Assembly: GCF_003667705.1 (NCBI RefSeq)
Contig: NZ_CP033019.1
Span: 1,798,001-1,862,000, forward strand
DNA: 64,000 bases
DNA from: Janthinobacterium agaricidamnosum
GTDB lineage: Bacteria; Pseudomonadota; Gammaproteobacteria; Burkholderiales; Burkholderiaceae_D
Reading direction: 5' to 3'
The notes beneath the pieces are model-generated. The model was given only the letters and a program-made list of their open reading frames with translations, was not told the origin of the DNA and did no database searches. Shown piece after piece: positions 29,280 through 37,552 of the stretch; the first letter of the stretch is position 1; each line of letters starts with the position of its first letter. Made by a program: the position numbers and the translations under genes.

Positions 29280-29470
29280 GCTTGGTTGAGACGCACTGCC
29301 GTGAAGTTGGCGGCATGTTCGATCTTCCAGCAGGTCAGCCGGTCGCCTCAAGGATCGGCACCAGATTTCCGCTGCCGGCGCGCTTGCGCCAGGCAGCCAT
29401 GCACTGCAACTCCAGGTCGCGGTGTGAACTGCGAACCCCTTCAAGGCCGGCCCTAGCCGGTCTTTTTTTT
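29280..29470 (+). ncRNA. Probable ~190-nt small RNA, perhaps 6S RNA
   Basis: This non-coding stretch has its own signals: a TATGAT -10-like box at 29267-29272 and a rho-independent terminator (GGCCGGC 29445-29451, loop CCTA, GCCGGTC 29456-29462, then eight T). Between them lies a strong hairpin CTGCCGGCGC-GCTT-GCGCC-A-GGCAG near 29371-29395, and the ends can pair (GGTT, CGCA with TGCG, AACC). Length, central region and ATGTTCG near the 5' part recall 6S RNA, which binds RNA polymerase, but I could not confirm a match. No open frame with a ribosome site is present. Confidence 0.5.
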
Positions 29471-29599
29471 GCCTGTTTTTTGCCCGTTATTCCCGCCGCC
29501 GCGCCATTCACCGCTGCCCGTCCGCCATTCGCCGAAGCGCTGTTTTCGCGCGGCCGAAATCCGCGTATCTTTACGATCAATTCACTTCAAGGGGCGACC

Positions 29600-29983
29600 G
29601 TGAAACCTGAACCCGCTTATTACCGCCGTACCCAGCTGCTGTGGGGCGTGCTGCTGATCGCCATCGGCGCCGTCATCCTGCTGGACCGGCTCGATGTGAT
29701 CCATCTCCATGATTACTATGCACTATGGCATTATTGGCCGCTGATACTGGTCGTCTTCGGCCTTAACAAGCTGCTCACGCCCGTGTCCGCCAAGCAGGTA
29801 TTGAGCGGCTTGTGGCTGATCTTCTTCGCCGCCTGGTGGTATGTGTCGTATGAAGAACTGTGGAACTTGAATTTCTACAATAGCTGGCCAGCCTTGCTGA
29901 TCGCCTGGGGCGTGGGCCTCGTGCTGGAACCGCTGCTGAACAAACACTTTATTGCCTATCGGGAGTCCGAGCATGAAAAATAG
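29600..29983 (+). CDS. LiaF N-terminal-like membrane protein (DUF5668 type), GTG start
   Basis: A 127-residue membrane protein. It has the repeated LiaF/DUF5668 pattern: a hydrophobic span (LLWGVLLIAIGAVILLDRL), a short polar turn and LWHYWPLILVVFGLNKLL, with further spans at 73-88 and 95-115. Start GTG 29600 follows AAGGGG at 29589-29594. The frame is open to 29282 upstream, but that part overlaps the putative RNA. It overlaps the next gene by 11 nt. It is the first gene of a four-gene envelope-stress cluster. Confidence 0.8.
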   Translation: MKPEPAYYRRTQLLWGVLLIAIGAVILLDRLDVIHLHDYYALWHYWPLILVVFGLNKLLTPVSAKQVLSGLWLIFFAAWWYVSYEELWNLNFYNSWPALLIAWGVGLVLEPLLNKHFIAYRESEHEK

Positions 29984-30794
29984 ACCGCCGCTGCACTCGC
30001 CATCGCAGATCGTGCTGGGCGTCATCGTCATCGGCCTGGGGCTGCTGTTCCTGCTCGACAACCTGGGCTTCATCAACGTGCGCTACACCTTCCGTTTCTG
30101 GCCCACCATCCTGATCATTTTCGGCTTGCTGAAAATATCGCAAAGCCATAACCGCTCCGGCTACATACTCGGCGGCGTGATGGTCTTGCTGGGCTTGAGC
30201 TGGACCCTGAAAGCCATGGGCTTGTTTTATATCAACTGGAGCATGCTGTGGCCGCTGCTCATCATCGCCGCCGGCGTGGCCGTGGTGTCGAAATCCTTGC
30301 CCGGCGCACAGCAGCGGCAGCGCCGCCGGCATTTTGCCGCGCCGCCCGATGGCAGCGCTGCGCCTGACGCCTTCGTCCAGCCCAGGAATGGCGCCGTGTC
30401 GCTCGACAAGGAACCCGCCGATGCCGATGCCGCTGCAGCACCCGGCACGGGCGGCCAGGCCGACGACGACAGCATCATCGAAGTGACGGCCATCCTCGGC
30501 GGCTACGTGCGGCGCGTGTCGTCGCAGCGCTTCAGGGGCGGCGATATCAACGTCATCATGGCCGGCTGCGAAATCGACTTGCGCCAGGCATCGATCGACG
30601 GCGAAGCCGTGCTCAACGTGTTTGCCCTGTGCGGCGGCGTCACCATCAAGATTCCGCCCGACTGGAGCGTCGTGCTGCAAGGCACGCCCATCCTTGGCGG
30701 CTTCGAAGAAAAGACCATCGTGCCGCCGAACCAGAACAAGCGCCTGTACGTGACGGGTTACGCCATCATGGGCGGCCTGGAAATCCGCAACTAG
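29973..30794 (+). CDS. LiaF-like cell-envelope stress protein
   Basis: A 273-residue protein. The N-terminal third has four spans with the DUF5668 pattern (IVLGVIVIGLGLLFLLDNLG and FWPTILIIFGLLKI). A Pro/Ala-rich linker follows, then a C-terminal LiaF domain from about 165 (ILGGYVRRVSSQRFRGGDIN to LQGTPILGGFEEKT). In Firmicutes LiaF inhibits the LiaS kinase until cell-wall-active antibiotics strike. Here it precedes a LytS-type kinase and a LytTR regulator. ATG 29973 overlaps the preceding gene and follows GGGAG. Confidence 0.85.
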   Translation: MKNRPPLHSPSQIVLGVIVIGLGLLFLLDNLGFINVRYTFRFWPTILIIFGLLKISQSHNRSGYILGGVMVLLGLSWTLKAMGLFYINWSMLWPLLIIAAGVAVVSKSLPGAQQRQRRRHFAAPPDGSAAPDAFVQPRNGAVSLDKEPADADAAAAPGTGGQADDDSIIEVTAILGGYVRRVSSQRFRGGDINVIMAGCEIDLRQASIDGEAVLNVFALCGGVTIKIPPDWSVVLQGTPILGGFEEKTIVPPNQNKRLYVTGYAIMGGLEIRN

Positions 30795-30800
30795 GCGCGC

Positions 30801-31877
30801 ATGTCCGGACCCTTGTCGAAGCGGCGCGGCGCCGTGGTGGTGTTCCTGGTGTGCATCGCGCTGGGCCTGGCCCTGGCCTCCCTCCTGGCCAGGGTGGCGC
30901 ACGCGCCTTGGCTCAATGCCGTCCTGCTGGTGGTGCCCGCCACGCTCGTGTATGCGATCGGTTCCGGCTTTTCCGCGTTTTACCTGTGCCGCGCCTACCC
31001 CTTGCACGCGCGCCATCCGCTCGCCATTGCCGGCGTGATGGGCGTGGCGGCGCTGTTCGCGGGCTTGCTGTGGGCAACCCTGCTGCAATTTCTGAACAGC
31101 GTCAGCCTGTTGCCGGACGTGCGCTGGCTGGGCGTGGACCTGACGCAGTCGCTGCTGGCCCTGTTCTTCGGCCTGGGCGCGCTGCTGTATTGCCTGGCCG
31201 CCGCCGTGCATTATCTGCTGCTCGAATTCGTGCGCGCCAGCATGGCCGAGCAACGGGGCCTGGAAGCGCAGCTGATGGCGCAGGAAGCACAACTGCGCAT
31301 GCTGCGCACGCAAATCGATCCGCATTTCCTGTTCAACAGCCTGAACTCCATCAGCGCCCTGACGTCTATCGATGCGGCGGGCGCGCGCCAGATGACGGTG
31401 CAGCTGGCCAGTTTCTTTCGCCAGAGCCTGAGTCTGGAAGCGCACAAGCACATCACCGTGCAAGAGGAACTGGTGCTGATCCGCCACTTTCTCGCCATCG
31501 AGCAAGTGCGTTTTGGCACGCGCCTGCAAGTGGCGGAAAGCATCGACACTGCCGTGCTGGCCTGTTTGCTGCCGCCCATGCTGATACAGCCGCTGGTGGA
31601 AAATGCCGTCAAGCACGGCATCTGCGGCTTGACGGAGGGCGGCCTGATCGCCATCGAAGTCCGGCGCGTGGGCAGCCTGTTGCAGATTGCCGTGCGCAAT
31701 CCTGTTGATGCGGATCAGGGGCCAGCGCGCGGTAATGGCGTGGGCCTGGAAAATGTGCGCCAGCGCCTGGCCGGCGCGTATGGCCACAAGGCCGGCGTGC
31801 ACTGGGCGCGGCACGGCGCGACGTTTGAAGTATCCTTATCGATGCCGGCGCAGACCGGCGGCACGGAGGAAGCATGA
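30801..31877 (+). CDS. LytS-type sensor histidine kinase
   Basis: A 358-residue kinase of the His_kinase (PF06580) family. Four N-terminal spans (about residues 12-140) are followed by the conserved RTQIDPHFLFNSLNSI with His175, and by the N box (IQPLVENAVKHGI) and G box (GNGVGLENVRQRL). It presumably phosphorylates the LytTR regulator encoded next, whose start overlaps its stop by ATGA. Close pairing with LiaF-like genes suggests a cell-envelope signal. Confidence 0.9.
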   Translation: MSGPLSKRRGAVVVFLVCIALGLALASLLARVAHAPWLNAVLLVVPATLVYAIGSGFSAFYLCRAYPLHARHPLAIAGVMGVAALFAGLLWATLLQFLNSVSLLPDVRWLGVDLTQSLLALFFGLGALLYCLAAAVHYLLLEFVRASMAEQRGLEAQLMAQEAQLRMLRTQIDPHFLFNSLNSISALTSIDAAGARQMTVQLASFFRQSLSLEAHKHITVQEELVLIRHFLAIEQVRFGTRLQVAESIDTAVLACLLPPMLIQPLVENAVKHGICGLTEGGLIAIEVRRVGSLLQIAVRNPVDADQGPARGNGVGLENVRQRLAGAYGHKAGVHWARHGATFEVSLSMPAQTGGTEEA

Positions 31878-32617
31878 TGCAGGCAAGAATGCGGGTGGCC
31901 ATCGTCGATGATGAATTACTGGCGCGCAGCGTGTTGCGCGAATACCTGGCGCGCCACGACGATATCGACATCGTGGCCGAGTGCGCCAACGGCTTCGACG
32001 CCGTCAAGGCCATCGCGGAACTGGAACCGGAACTGGTGTTCCTCGACATCCAGATGCCGCGCCTGGACGGTTTTGAAGTGGCCGAGCTGATCGGCGCAAA
32101 GACTAAGCTGATCTTTGTCACGGCCTACGACCAGTACGCCTTGAAGGCGTTCGAATGCCATGCGCTCGATTATCTGCTGAAACCGTTCAGCGAACAGCGC
32201 TTCGACCAGGCGCTGGCCCATGCGCGCGCCAACCGCAGCACGCCGGACACTGTGCAAACGCTGGCGCGCGAGGCGGCCACGCGCGCCGCGCCCCTGGACC
32301 GCGTGCTGATCCGCGACGGGGCCAAGGTCCACGTCATCGCCAGTGCCCGGATCGATTACATCGAGGCGCAAGACGACTACATCAGCATCCGTTCCGAGGG
32401 CAAGTCCTACCTGAAAAGCCAAACCTTGGCGGAGCTGGAAACCCAGCTCGATCCCGCCAAGTTCCTGCGCGTGCACCGCTCGTACCTGCTCAATATCGAC
32501 GGCATCCGCCGCATCGAGGCGGCGACGAAAGACAGCCACGTGGCCATCTTGCGCGACGAGACGAGGATACCCGTGAGCAAGGCGGGGTATCAGAAACTCA
32601 GATTATTGGTGGGCTAG
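31874..32617 (+). CDS. LytTR-family response regulator
   Basis: A 247-residue LytR/AlgR-type regulator. The receiver has acidic residues D12-D13 and phospho-acceptor Asp58 (LVFLDIQMPRLDGFE), with Lys in YLLKPFSEQ. The C-terminal LytTR DNA-binding domain covers about 140-245 (IDYIEAQDDYISIR, FLRVHRSYLLN). It overlaps the kinase gene. It ends 58 nt before the toxin-antitoxin genes and their separate operator. Targets are unknown. Confidence 0.92.
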   Translation: MMQARMRVAIVDDELLARSVLREYLARHDDIDIVAECANGFDAVKAIAELEPELVFLDIQMPRLDGFEVAELIGAKTKLIFVTAYDQYALKAFECHALDYLLKPFSEQRFDQALAHARANRSTPDTVQTLAREAATRAAPLDRVLIRDGAKVHVIASARIDYIEAQDDYISIRSEGKSYLKSQTLAELETQLDPAKFLRVHRSYLLNIDGIRRIEAATKDSHVAILRDETRIPVSKAGYQKLRLLVG

Positions 32618-32628
32618 CATTTTCTATG

Positions 32629-32652
32629 GCATAGATGCTTAATCATCTATGC
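32629..32652. promoter_or_regulatory. Inverted-repeat operator of the toxin-antitoxin genes
   Basis: GCATAGATG (32629-32637) and its complement CATCTATGC (32644-32652) are separated by CTTAAT. It lies just upstream of the toxin start, the usual place for autoregulation by the antitoxin. Confidence 0.7.
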
Positions 32653-32656
32653 GTGA

Positions 32657-32674
32657 TATCATCAGGAGATGATA
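32657..32674 (+). promoter_or_regulatory. Hairpin with the toxin Shine-Dalgarno in its loop
   Basis: TATCATC (32657-32663) pairs with GATGATA (32668-32674), leaving AGGA in a four-base loop. The core AGGAG at 32664-32668 is the only ribosome site for the TTG toxin start at 32676. The stem would limit toxin translation. Confidence 0.6.
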
Positions 32675-32675
32675 A

Positions 32676-33077
32676 TTGAATGCGCCGAAGACTTGGCCGG
32701 TCACGTTTCACGATGACTTCGATGCGGAATTCGATGCTCTGCCGATAGATGTCCAGGATGAATTGCTGGCGAGTGCCGATGCACTGTCGAAGCTGGGTCC
32801 GGCTGCCGGGCGTCCTCATGTCGGGACGTTGAAAAATCCTAAACACCCGAATATGAAAGAGCTGCGTTTCAAGGCCAATAACGGGGCAGAGGTGTGGCGT
32901 GCGGTCTTTGCTTTCGATACCCGGCGAGAAGCGGTGATTCTGGTTGCGGCAGCCAAGCAGGGTGTCGACGAGGACAGGTTTTACAGGGATTTGTTGTTCA
33001 AGGCAAATGCGCGCTACGAGCAACACCTCAAAAACCTGACCACGGCGAAAGCAAGGCAGGGCAAAGGCAGGAGATGA
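32676..33077 (+). CDS. RelE/HigB-superfamily toxin
   Basis: A 133-residue protein of the phage-derived Gp49-like/HigB group (PF05973). It contains GRPHVGTLKNPKHPNMKELR, WRAVFAFDTRREAVILVAA and KQGVDEDRFYRDLL, the usual pattern of a ribosome-dependent mRNA endonuclease toxin. The start is TTG after AGGAG. ATG triplets at 32669 and 32680 are in other frames that close quickly. It is followed after 21 nt by the antitoxin gene, as in HigBA where the toxin comes first. Confidence 0.85.
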   Translation: MNAPKTWPVTFHDDFDAEFDALPIDVQDELLASADALSKLGPAAGRPHVGTLKNPKHPNMKELRFKANNGAEVWRAVFAFDTRREAVILVAAAKQGVDEDRFYRDLLFKANARYEQHLKNLTTAKARQGKGRR

Positions 33078-33098
33078 TTTCAGGAACAGGAGCTTGCC

Positions 33099-33527
33099 AT
33101 GGGAAGAAATCTGAACGACGTGATCCACAGTTTGCCGGCCGAGCGTCAGGCAAAAATTGCGGCTCTGTCCCAGGAAAAAATGCAGGAAATGATAGCGCAT
33201 GCCGCCACGCTGACGGATTTCCGCAAGGCCGTGGGCAAGACCCAGGCGGAGGTTGCCAGGGAACTGGGGATTCAACAGCATGCCGTTTCCCAGCTGGAAA
33301 AGCGTACCGACACCTATGTCTCGACCTTGCGCCGCTTCCTGCAATCGCTGGGCATGACATTGGAATTGTCGGTCGTCGCGCAAAACGGCGTTCGTATCGA
33401 ACTGCAGAATTTTCTGCGTAGCCAGGAAGTTGATGCCGATGTCCATGACAGCGCACTTGCTGAGTCTGCGACGCCCCCCCGAAAGCGGAAGGCCAGTGTG
33501 CCGCGCAAGCGGGCTGGCAACACCTGA
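33099..33527 (+). CDS. XRE-family helix-turn-helix antitoxin (HigA-like)
   Basis: A 142-residue DNA-binding protein. The helix-turn-helix spans about 41-75 (FRKAVGKTQAEVARELG and QHAVSQLEKR). An N-terminal extension and a basic C-terminal tail (PPRKRKASVPRKR) flank it. It would neutralise the preceding toxin and repress at the inverted repeat 32629-32652. ATG 33099 lies after CAGGAGC. The pair is next to, but separately controlled from, the LytTR operon. Confidence 0.88.
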   Translation: MGRNLNDVIHSLPAERQAKIAALSQEKMQEMIAHAATLTDFRKAVGKTQAEVARELGIQQHAVSQLEKRTDTYVSTLRRFLQSLGMTLELSVVAQNGVRIELQNFLRSQEVDADVHDSALAESATPPRKRKASVPRKRAGNT

Positions 33528-33543
33528 AGAGATTAACCGCGTG

Positions 33544-35808
33544 CTATCCGCCAGCCTGCTGCACATCCCACCACGTGGGCAAGAGCTGGCGGATTTCCGG
33601 GCGTGAAAAACGGTCGTCGATCAGGTAGACGACGCCCTTGTCCGACTGGGTGCGGATGACCCTGCCGGCCGCCTGCACCACCTTCTGCATGCCCGGATAC
33701 AGATACGTGTAGTCGTAGCCGGCGCCGAAGATGTCGCCCATGCGCTGGCGGATCTGCTCGTTGACGGGATTGATCTGCGGCAAACCCAGGGTGGCGATAA
33801 AGGCGCCGATCAGCCGGGCACCGGGCAAGTCGATGCCTTCGCCGAACGCGCCGCCGAGCACGGCAAAGCCGATGCCGCGTGTTTCCAGGCCGAAGCGGCC
33901 CAGAAATTGCGCGCGGGCACCGTCATCCATGCGGCGCGGCTGCTGCCAGATGGGCACGTCCGGGTAGTGCTGGGCGAACAGGGTGGCCGTCTTTTCCATG
34001 TAATCGAAGCTGCTGAAGAAGGCCAGGTAGTTGCCCGGCGTTTCTGCGTATTGCTTCGCTATCAATTGCACGATGGGCAGCAGCGAAGCGGCGCGGTGCT
34101 GGTAGCGCGTGGAAATGGTATCGGCCACGCGCACGGACAGTTGTTCCGCCTGGAATGGCGATTCCACGTCGACCCAGGCCGTGTCGGCCGGCATGCCCAG
34201 GGTATCGCTGTAGTAATTCCACGGGCTCAGGGTGGCGGAAAACAGGGCCGTGCTGTGGCTGGCCGCGAAGCGCTCTTTCAAGAACGGTGCCGGCACGATG
34301 TTGCGGATGCAGACGGTGGAACCCGTCTCCGTCTTGCTGACGTCGAACAGCGAATGCTCGCCAAAGCTTTCCGCCAGGCGGTTGATCAGCAGCACGTCGA
34401 AATAGAAGCGCTGCAAGTCTTCATCGAGCGCGGTAGCATGCTCGGCCATGTAGTCGCCGATGGCCGTGGCCACGCCTTGCAGGGCGCCAAAGAATTTGTC
34501 GGGCAAGGCGGCATGCACGTGGTAATCGCCATCCTGCTCCTTGAGCAGGGCCGTCCACTGGCGCGAGAGGCGGTCCAGCGGCTTTTTCAGCCCTTCGGGC
34601 GCGAACTTGCGCAGCATTTTCAGGTCGATCTGCGCCAGTTCGGCCGAATACATGCTGCGCGCGCGCGACACCATATTGTGCGCCTCGTCAACCAGCACAT
34701 TGACTTTCCAGTCGTGGGCCAGGGTCATGCCGTACAGCATGGCACTGAGATCGAAATAATAATTGTAGTCGCCGATGACGACGTCGCTCCAGCGCGCCAG
34801 TTCCATGCCCAGGTAATAGGGGCAAATACCCTGCTGCAAGGCGACGGCGCGCACGGCTTCCTTGTCCAATATCAAACCGCTGGCCAGCGCCACCTCGCGC
34901 GCCAGCGGCAAGCGGTCGTAAAAACCCTTGGCCAGCGGACATGATTCGCCGTGACAAGCCTTGTCGGGATGCTCGCAGGCACTGGTCTTGGCGCTCAGTT
35001 CCAGCACGCGCAAGGGCAGCAGCGGGGCGCTCTCCTTGAGGATGGCGCAGGCGTCGAGCGCCATCTGGCGGCCCGGCACCTTGGCAGCCAGAAAAAACAG
35101 TTTGTCGAGGCCATGCGCGGCCGTCGCTTTCAACATGGGAAACAGGCTGCCCACCGTCTTGCCGATGCCGGTCGGCGCCTGCGCCAGCAAACCGCAGCCG
35201 CGGCTGCTGGCCTTGTACATGGCTTCGGCCAGCTGGCGCTGTCCCGGGCGGAAGTTTGCGTGGGGAAAGGCCATGGCCGTGAGCTGTGCGTCGCGGCTGG
35301 CCCGGTGCGCCATTTCCTGCTCGGCCCAGTCGAGGAACAGCGCGCAATGCTGCTCGAAGAACAGGCGCAGCGCCTCGGCCGTGCATTCCTCGTGCATGAC
35401 GGTTTCCTTCTGGCTGGCGATGTCGAAATACACGAGCGCCACGCGCAGCATGGGCAAGTTCAGCTGCTGGCACAGCAAGTGGCCGTAGATGCGCGCCTGC
35501 GCCCAGTGCAGCTGGCGGTGGTTGGCGGGCATCGTGTCCAGCTCGCCCCGGTAGGTCTTGATTTCTTCCAGCTGCCGGCGCGCCGGGTCGTAGCCGTCGG
35601 CACGGCCCCGCACGTGCAGGGGGCCGAAGTCGCCGCACAGGCTGATTTCGCGCTGGTAATCGTCGTCGCGCCGGCCCGTGACGGTGGCGTGGCCGGCCAT
35701 GCCTTCCTGCGCCGTGGGCGAGGGCGTGAAACGCAGGTCCAGGTCGCCCACCTTGGCCGTGAATTCGCACAGGGCGCGCACGGCGATCGTGTACCTCCTG
35801 GCGTTCAT
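33544..35808 (-). CDS. XPD/DinG-type Fe-S helicase with N-terminal PD-(D/E)XK nuclease-like domain
   Basis: A 754-residue superfamily 2 helicase. The C-terminal two thirds carry Walker A QAPTGIGKT (Lys217), a Cys cluster (SACEHPDKACHGESCPL and GICPYYLG) that fits an Fe-S domain, DEAH (LVDEAHNMV) and motif VI (QAAGRVIRTQSDKG). Residues about 60-150 hold VRGRADGYD, LEEIKTYRG and HWAQARIYGHLL, i.e. D, ExK and QxxxY as in Cas4-like nucleases. The start ATG (35808) overlaps the FAN1 stop. Two further ATGs upstream give a non-conserved extension. It presumably works with the FAN1 nuclease in DNA repair. Confidence 0.88.
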   Translation of the reverse strand: MNARRYTIAVRALCEFTAKVGDLDLRFTPSPTAQEGMAGHATVTGRRDDDYQREISLCGDFGPLHVRGRADGYDPARRQLEEIKTYRGELDTMPANHRQLHWAQARIYGHLLCQQLNLPMLRVALVYFDIASQKETVMHEECTAEALRLFFEQHCALFLDWAEQEMAHRASRDAQLTAMAFPHANFRPGQRQLAEAMYKASSRGCGLLAQAPTGIGKTVGSLFPMLKATAAHGLDKLFFLAAKVPGRQMALDACAILKESAPLLPLRVLELSAKTSACEHPDKACHGESCPLAKGFYDRLPLAREVALASGLILDKEAVRAVALQQGICPYYLGMELARWSDVVIGDYNYYFDLSAMLYGMTLAHDWKVNVLVDEAHNMVSRARSMYSAELAQIDLKMLRKFAPEGLKKPLDRLSRQWTALLKEQDGDYHVHAALPDKFFGALQGVATAIGDYMAEHATALDEDLQRFYFDVLLINRLAESFGEHSLFDVSKTETGSTVCIRNIVPAPFLKERFAASHSTALFSATLSPWNYYSDTLGMPADTAWVDVESPFQAEQLSVRVADTISTRYQHRAASLLPIVQLIAKQYAETPGNYLAFFSSFDYMEKTATLFAQHYPDVPIWQQPRRMDDGARAQFLGRFGLETRGIGFAVLGGAFGEGIDLPGARLIGAFIATLGLPQINPVNEQIRQRMGDIFGAGYDYTYLYPGMQKVVQAAGRVIRTQSDKGVVYLIDDRFSRPEIRQLLPTWWDVQQAGG

Positions 35809-37457
35809 GCCGCCGCCTGCCATTGCAGGTAGCACACGCTGACGGGCATGGCGTGCTGGGCGCAATAGGCGATCCAGCGCAGCTGGTTGTCTTGCAGGCG
35901 GTCGCCCGGACCCTTGACTTCGATCATGCGGTAGCGCCGTTCTGCCGGCCAGAACTGGATCAGATCAGGCAAGCCGCTGCGGTTGCTTTTGATATCGAGC
36001 AAGATGCGCTCGAACGCCTTCTTCAGATGAAATGCCGGCACGCAGGCCAGCGCCAGGTCCAGCAAGCCGTCGTCCAGCGCCTCCCAGCTGACGAAGGGCG
36101 AGACGACGCCGTGCTTCGCGGCAAAGGTGGCGCGGATGGCGGCGTGGTAGCTGCCGTCGTCCAGTTGCGCCAGGCAGGCGGCGAAGTCAATGCTGCGGCG
36201 CTGGTAAAAATCGGCGCTGTGCAAGTCGGCCGGGCCACGGTGGAACGGGTGGAAGAAGGCACCCGGCATGGCCTTGAAGATGGCGGGCCAGCACAGCAGA
36301 CCGAACAGCGAGTTGATCAGGGTGTTTTCCACGTAATACACGGGCGCGTCATCGCGCATCAGGTGTTGCTGCACCACGCCTTCCACGTAGCAGGCTTCGC
36401 CCGGATGCGGCAGCAGCAGGTCGAGGCGCTCGACGCTGGCGGGGGCGCTGGCCGCCTGCTTCGCATGGCCCAGCTTGCGCCGCAAGCGGGGGGCCATGCG
36501 CAGCAGCAATTGTTGTTCCGCCTCGCTTTCCGGCGCCGCCAGGGCGATCATCAGGCGTTCATAGGCCGCTTGCGGCTGCTCGTCTTTTTCCAGCACGCGG
36601 ATGGCGCGGCCCCGCGCACCCGGATAGCGGCAATCGGCATAGGCGCGGTAGGCGGCCGGCCAGTCCTGGCATTTTTCCAGGTGCTGGGCGATCTGGAAAC
36701 GCAGCTTGTCGCGCCGGCTGGCCAGCCAGGTATTGTCTTCTGGCAATGGCAGCGCCGCCAGTTCCTGCAGCACCTCGTCCGCCGGTGCGCTGTCGTTGTA
36801 GCGTTCCCGGCACTGGTGCAGCACTTCATAGTGCTCGATATCCTGGCGCGTGCGAAAGCCGCGCGACTCGGGCGAAAAATCCACTCTTTCATATTGATAC
36901 ACGCCCAGGTCGGACAGCACGAATTCCGACCAGTCCTGATGATAGTTGCCAAAGTAAATCAGGCGCAGGCGGTCGCACAGGGGCTGCAAACCGATGCGGT
37001 ACAGCACGTCGCTGCAGGCCGGATGCCAGGCGGAAAACGGTCTGTTTTCCGCATGCTGTTCGCGCAAGACCTCCAGCTGCTCGGCCTTGCGCGCCGCCTT
37101 CAGGGACGGGGCGAGATCGAAAGCCTGGGCGATTTCCGCTTTCAGCAATTGCTCGAACAGCTCGTCGAGTGCAATGACGGGATCGACTTCCACCCATGCC
37201 AGGGCCAGCAAGGGCAGGGCGGCCGCGCGCGTGTCGCCGATTTCCGGATACTTGAGCTTACTGGCGCGAAACAGGCTGCCTTTGCGCATGACAAGGCGCA
37301 CGAACAGGGCGCGCGACGGCTGCGGCAGTGCGCCGAAGTCGGCGATGAAGCGCGTTTCTTCAGGGCTCAGCAGATCGGCGTAACGGGCGCTGATCCAGCT
37401 CAGCACGTCCTGGAAATTATCCAGATAGTACAGGGGATTTTCCAGGACTCTCAACAT
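35805..37457 (-). CDS. FAN1-type VRR-NUC nuclease
   Basis: A 550-residue protein matching Pseudomonas FAN1 in length and order: an N-terminal wing region (NPLYYLDNFQDVL, RYADLLSPEE), a helical TPR-like middle, and a C-terminal VRR-NUC domain with LPDLIQFWP and MIEVKGPGDRLQDNQ (D, ExK, QxxW). FAN1 enzymes cut flaps and unhook interstrand crosslinks. ATG 37457 is chosen over an upstream TTG (37475). The downstream helicase start overlaps its stop (ATGA), so both are one operon. Arg/Ala-rich codons are typical of the region. Confidence 0.9.
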   Translation of the reverse strand: MLRVLENPLYYLDNFQDVLSWISARYADLLSPEETRFIADFGALPQPSRALFVRLVMRKGSLFRASKLKYPEIGDTRAAALPLLALAWVEVDPVIALDELFEQLLKAEIAQAFDLAPSLKAARKAEQLEVLREQHAENRPFSAWHPACSDVLYRIGLQPLCDRLRLIYFGNYHQDWSEFVLSDLGVYQYERVDFSPESRGFRTRQDIEHYEVLHQCRERYNDSAPADEVLQELAALPLPEDNTWLASRRDKLRFQIAQHLEKCQDWPAAYRAYADCRYPGARGRAIRVLEKDEQPQAAYERLMIALAAPESEAEQQLLLRMAPRLRRKLGHAKQAASAPASVERLDLLLPHPGEACYVEGVVQQHLMRDDAPVYYVENTLINSLFGLLCWPAIFKAMPGAFFHPFHRGPADLHSADFYQRRSIDFAACLAQLDDGSYHAAIRATFAAKHGVVSPFVSWEALDDGLLDLALACVPAFHLKKAFERILLDIKSNRSGLPDLIQFWPAERRYRMIEVKGPGDRLQDNQLRWIAYCAQHAMPVSVCYLQWQAAA

Positions 37458-37552
37458 GGTGGGGCAATAGGGCAAAGATGCAAGGTGACGGATTTTACTG
37501 TGTTTATATACAGTTTAAACCTTCATCCGCCGCTTGCCCAGCGATTTTATGC

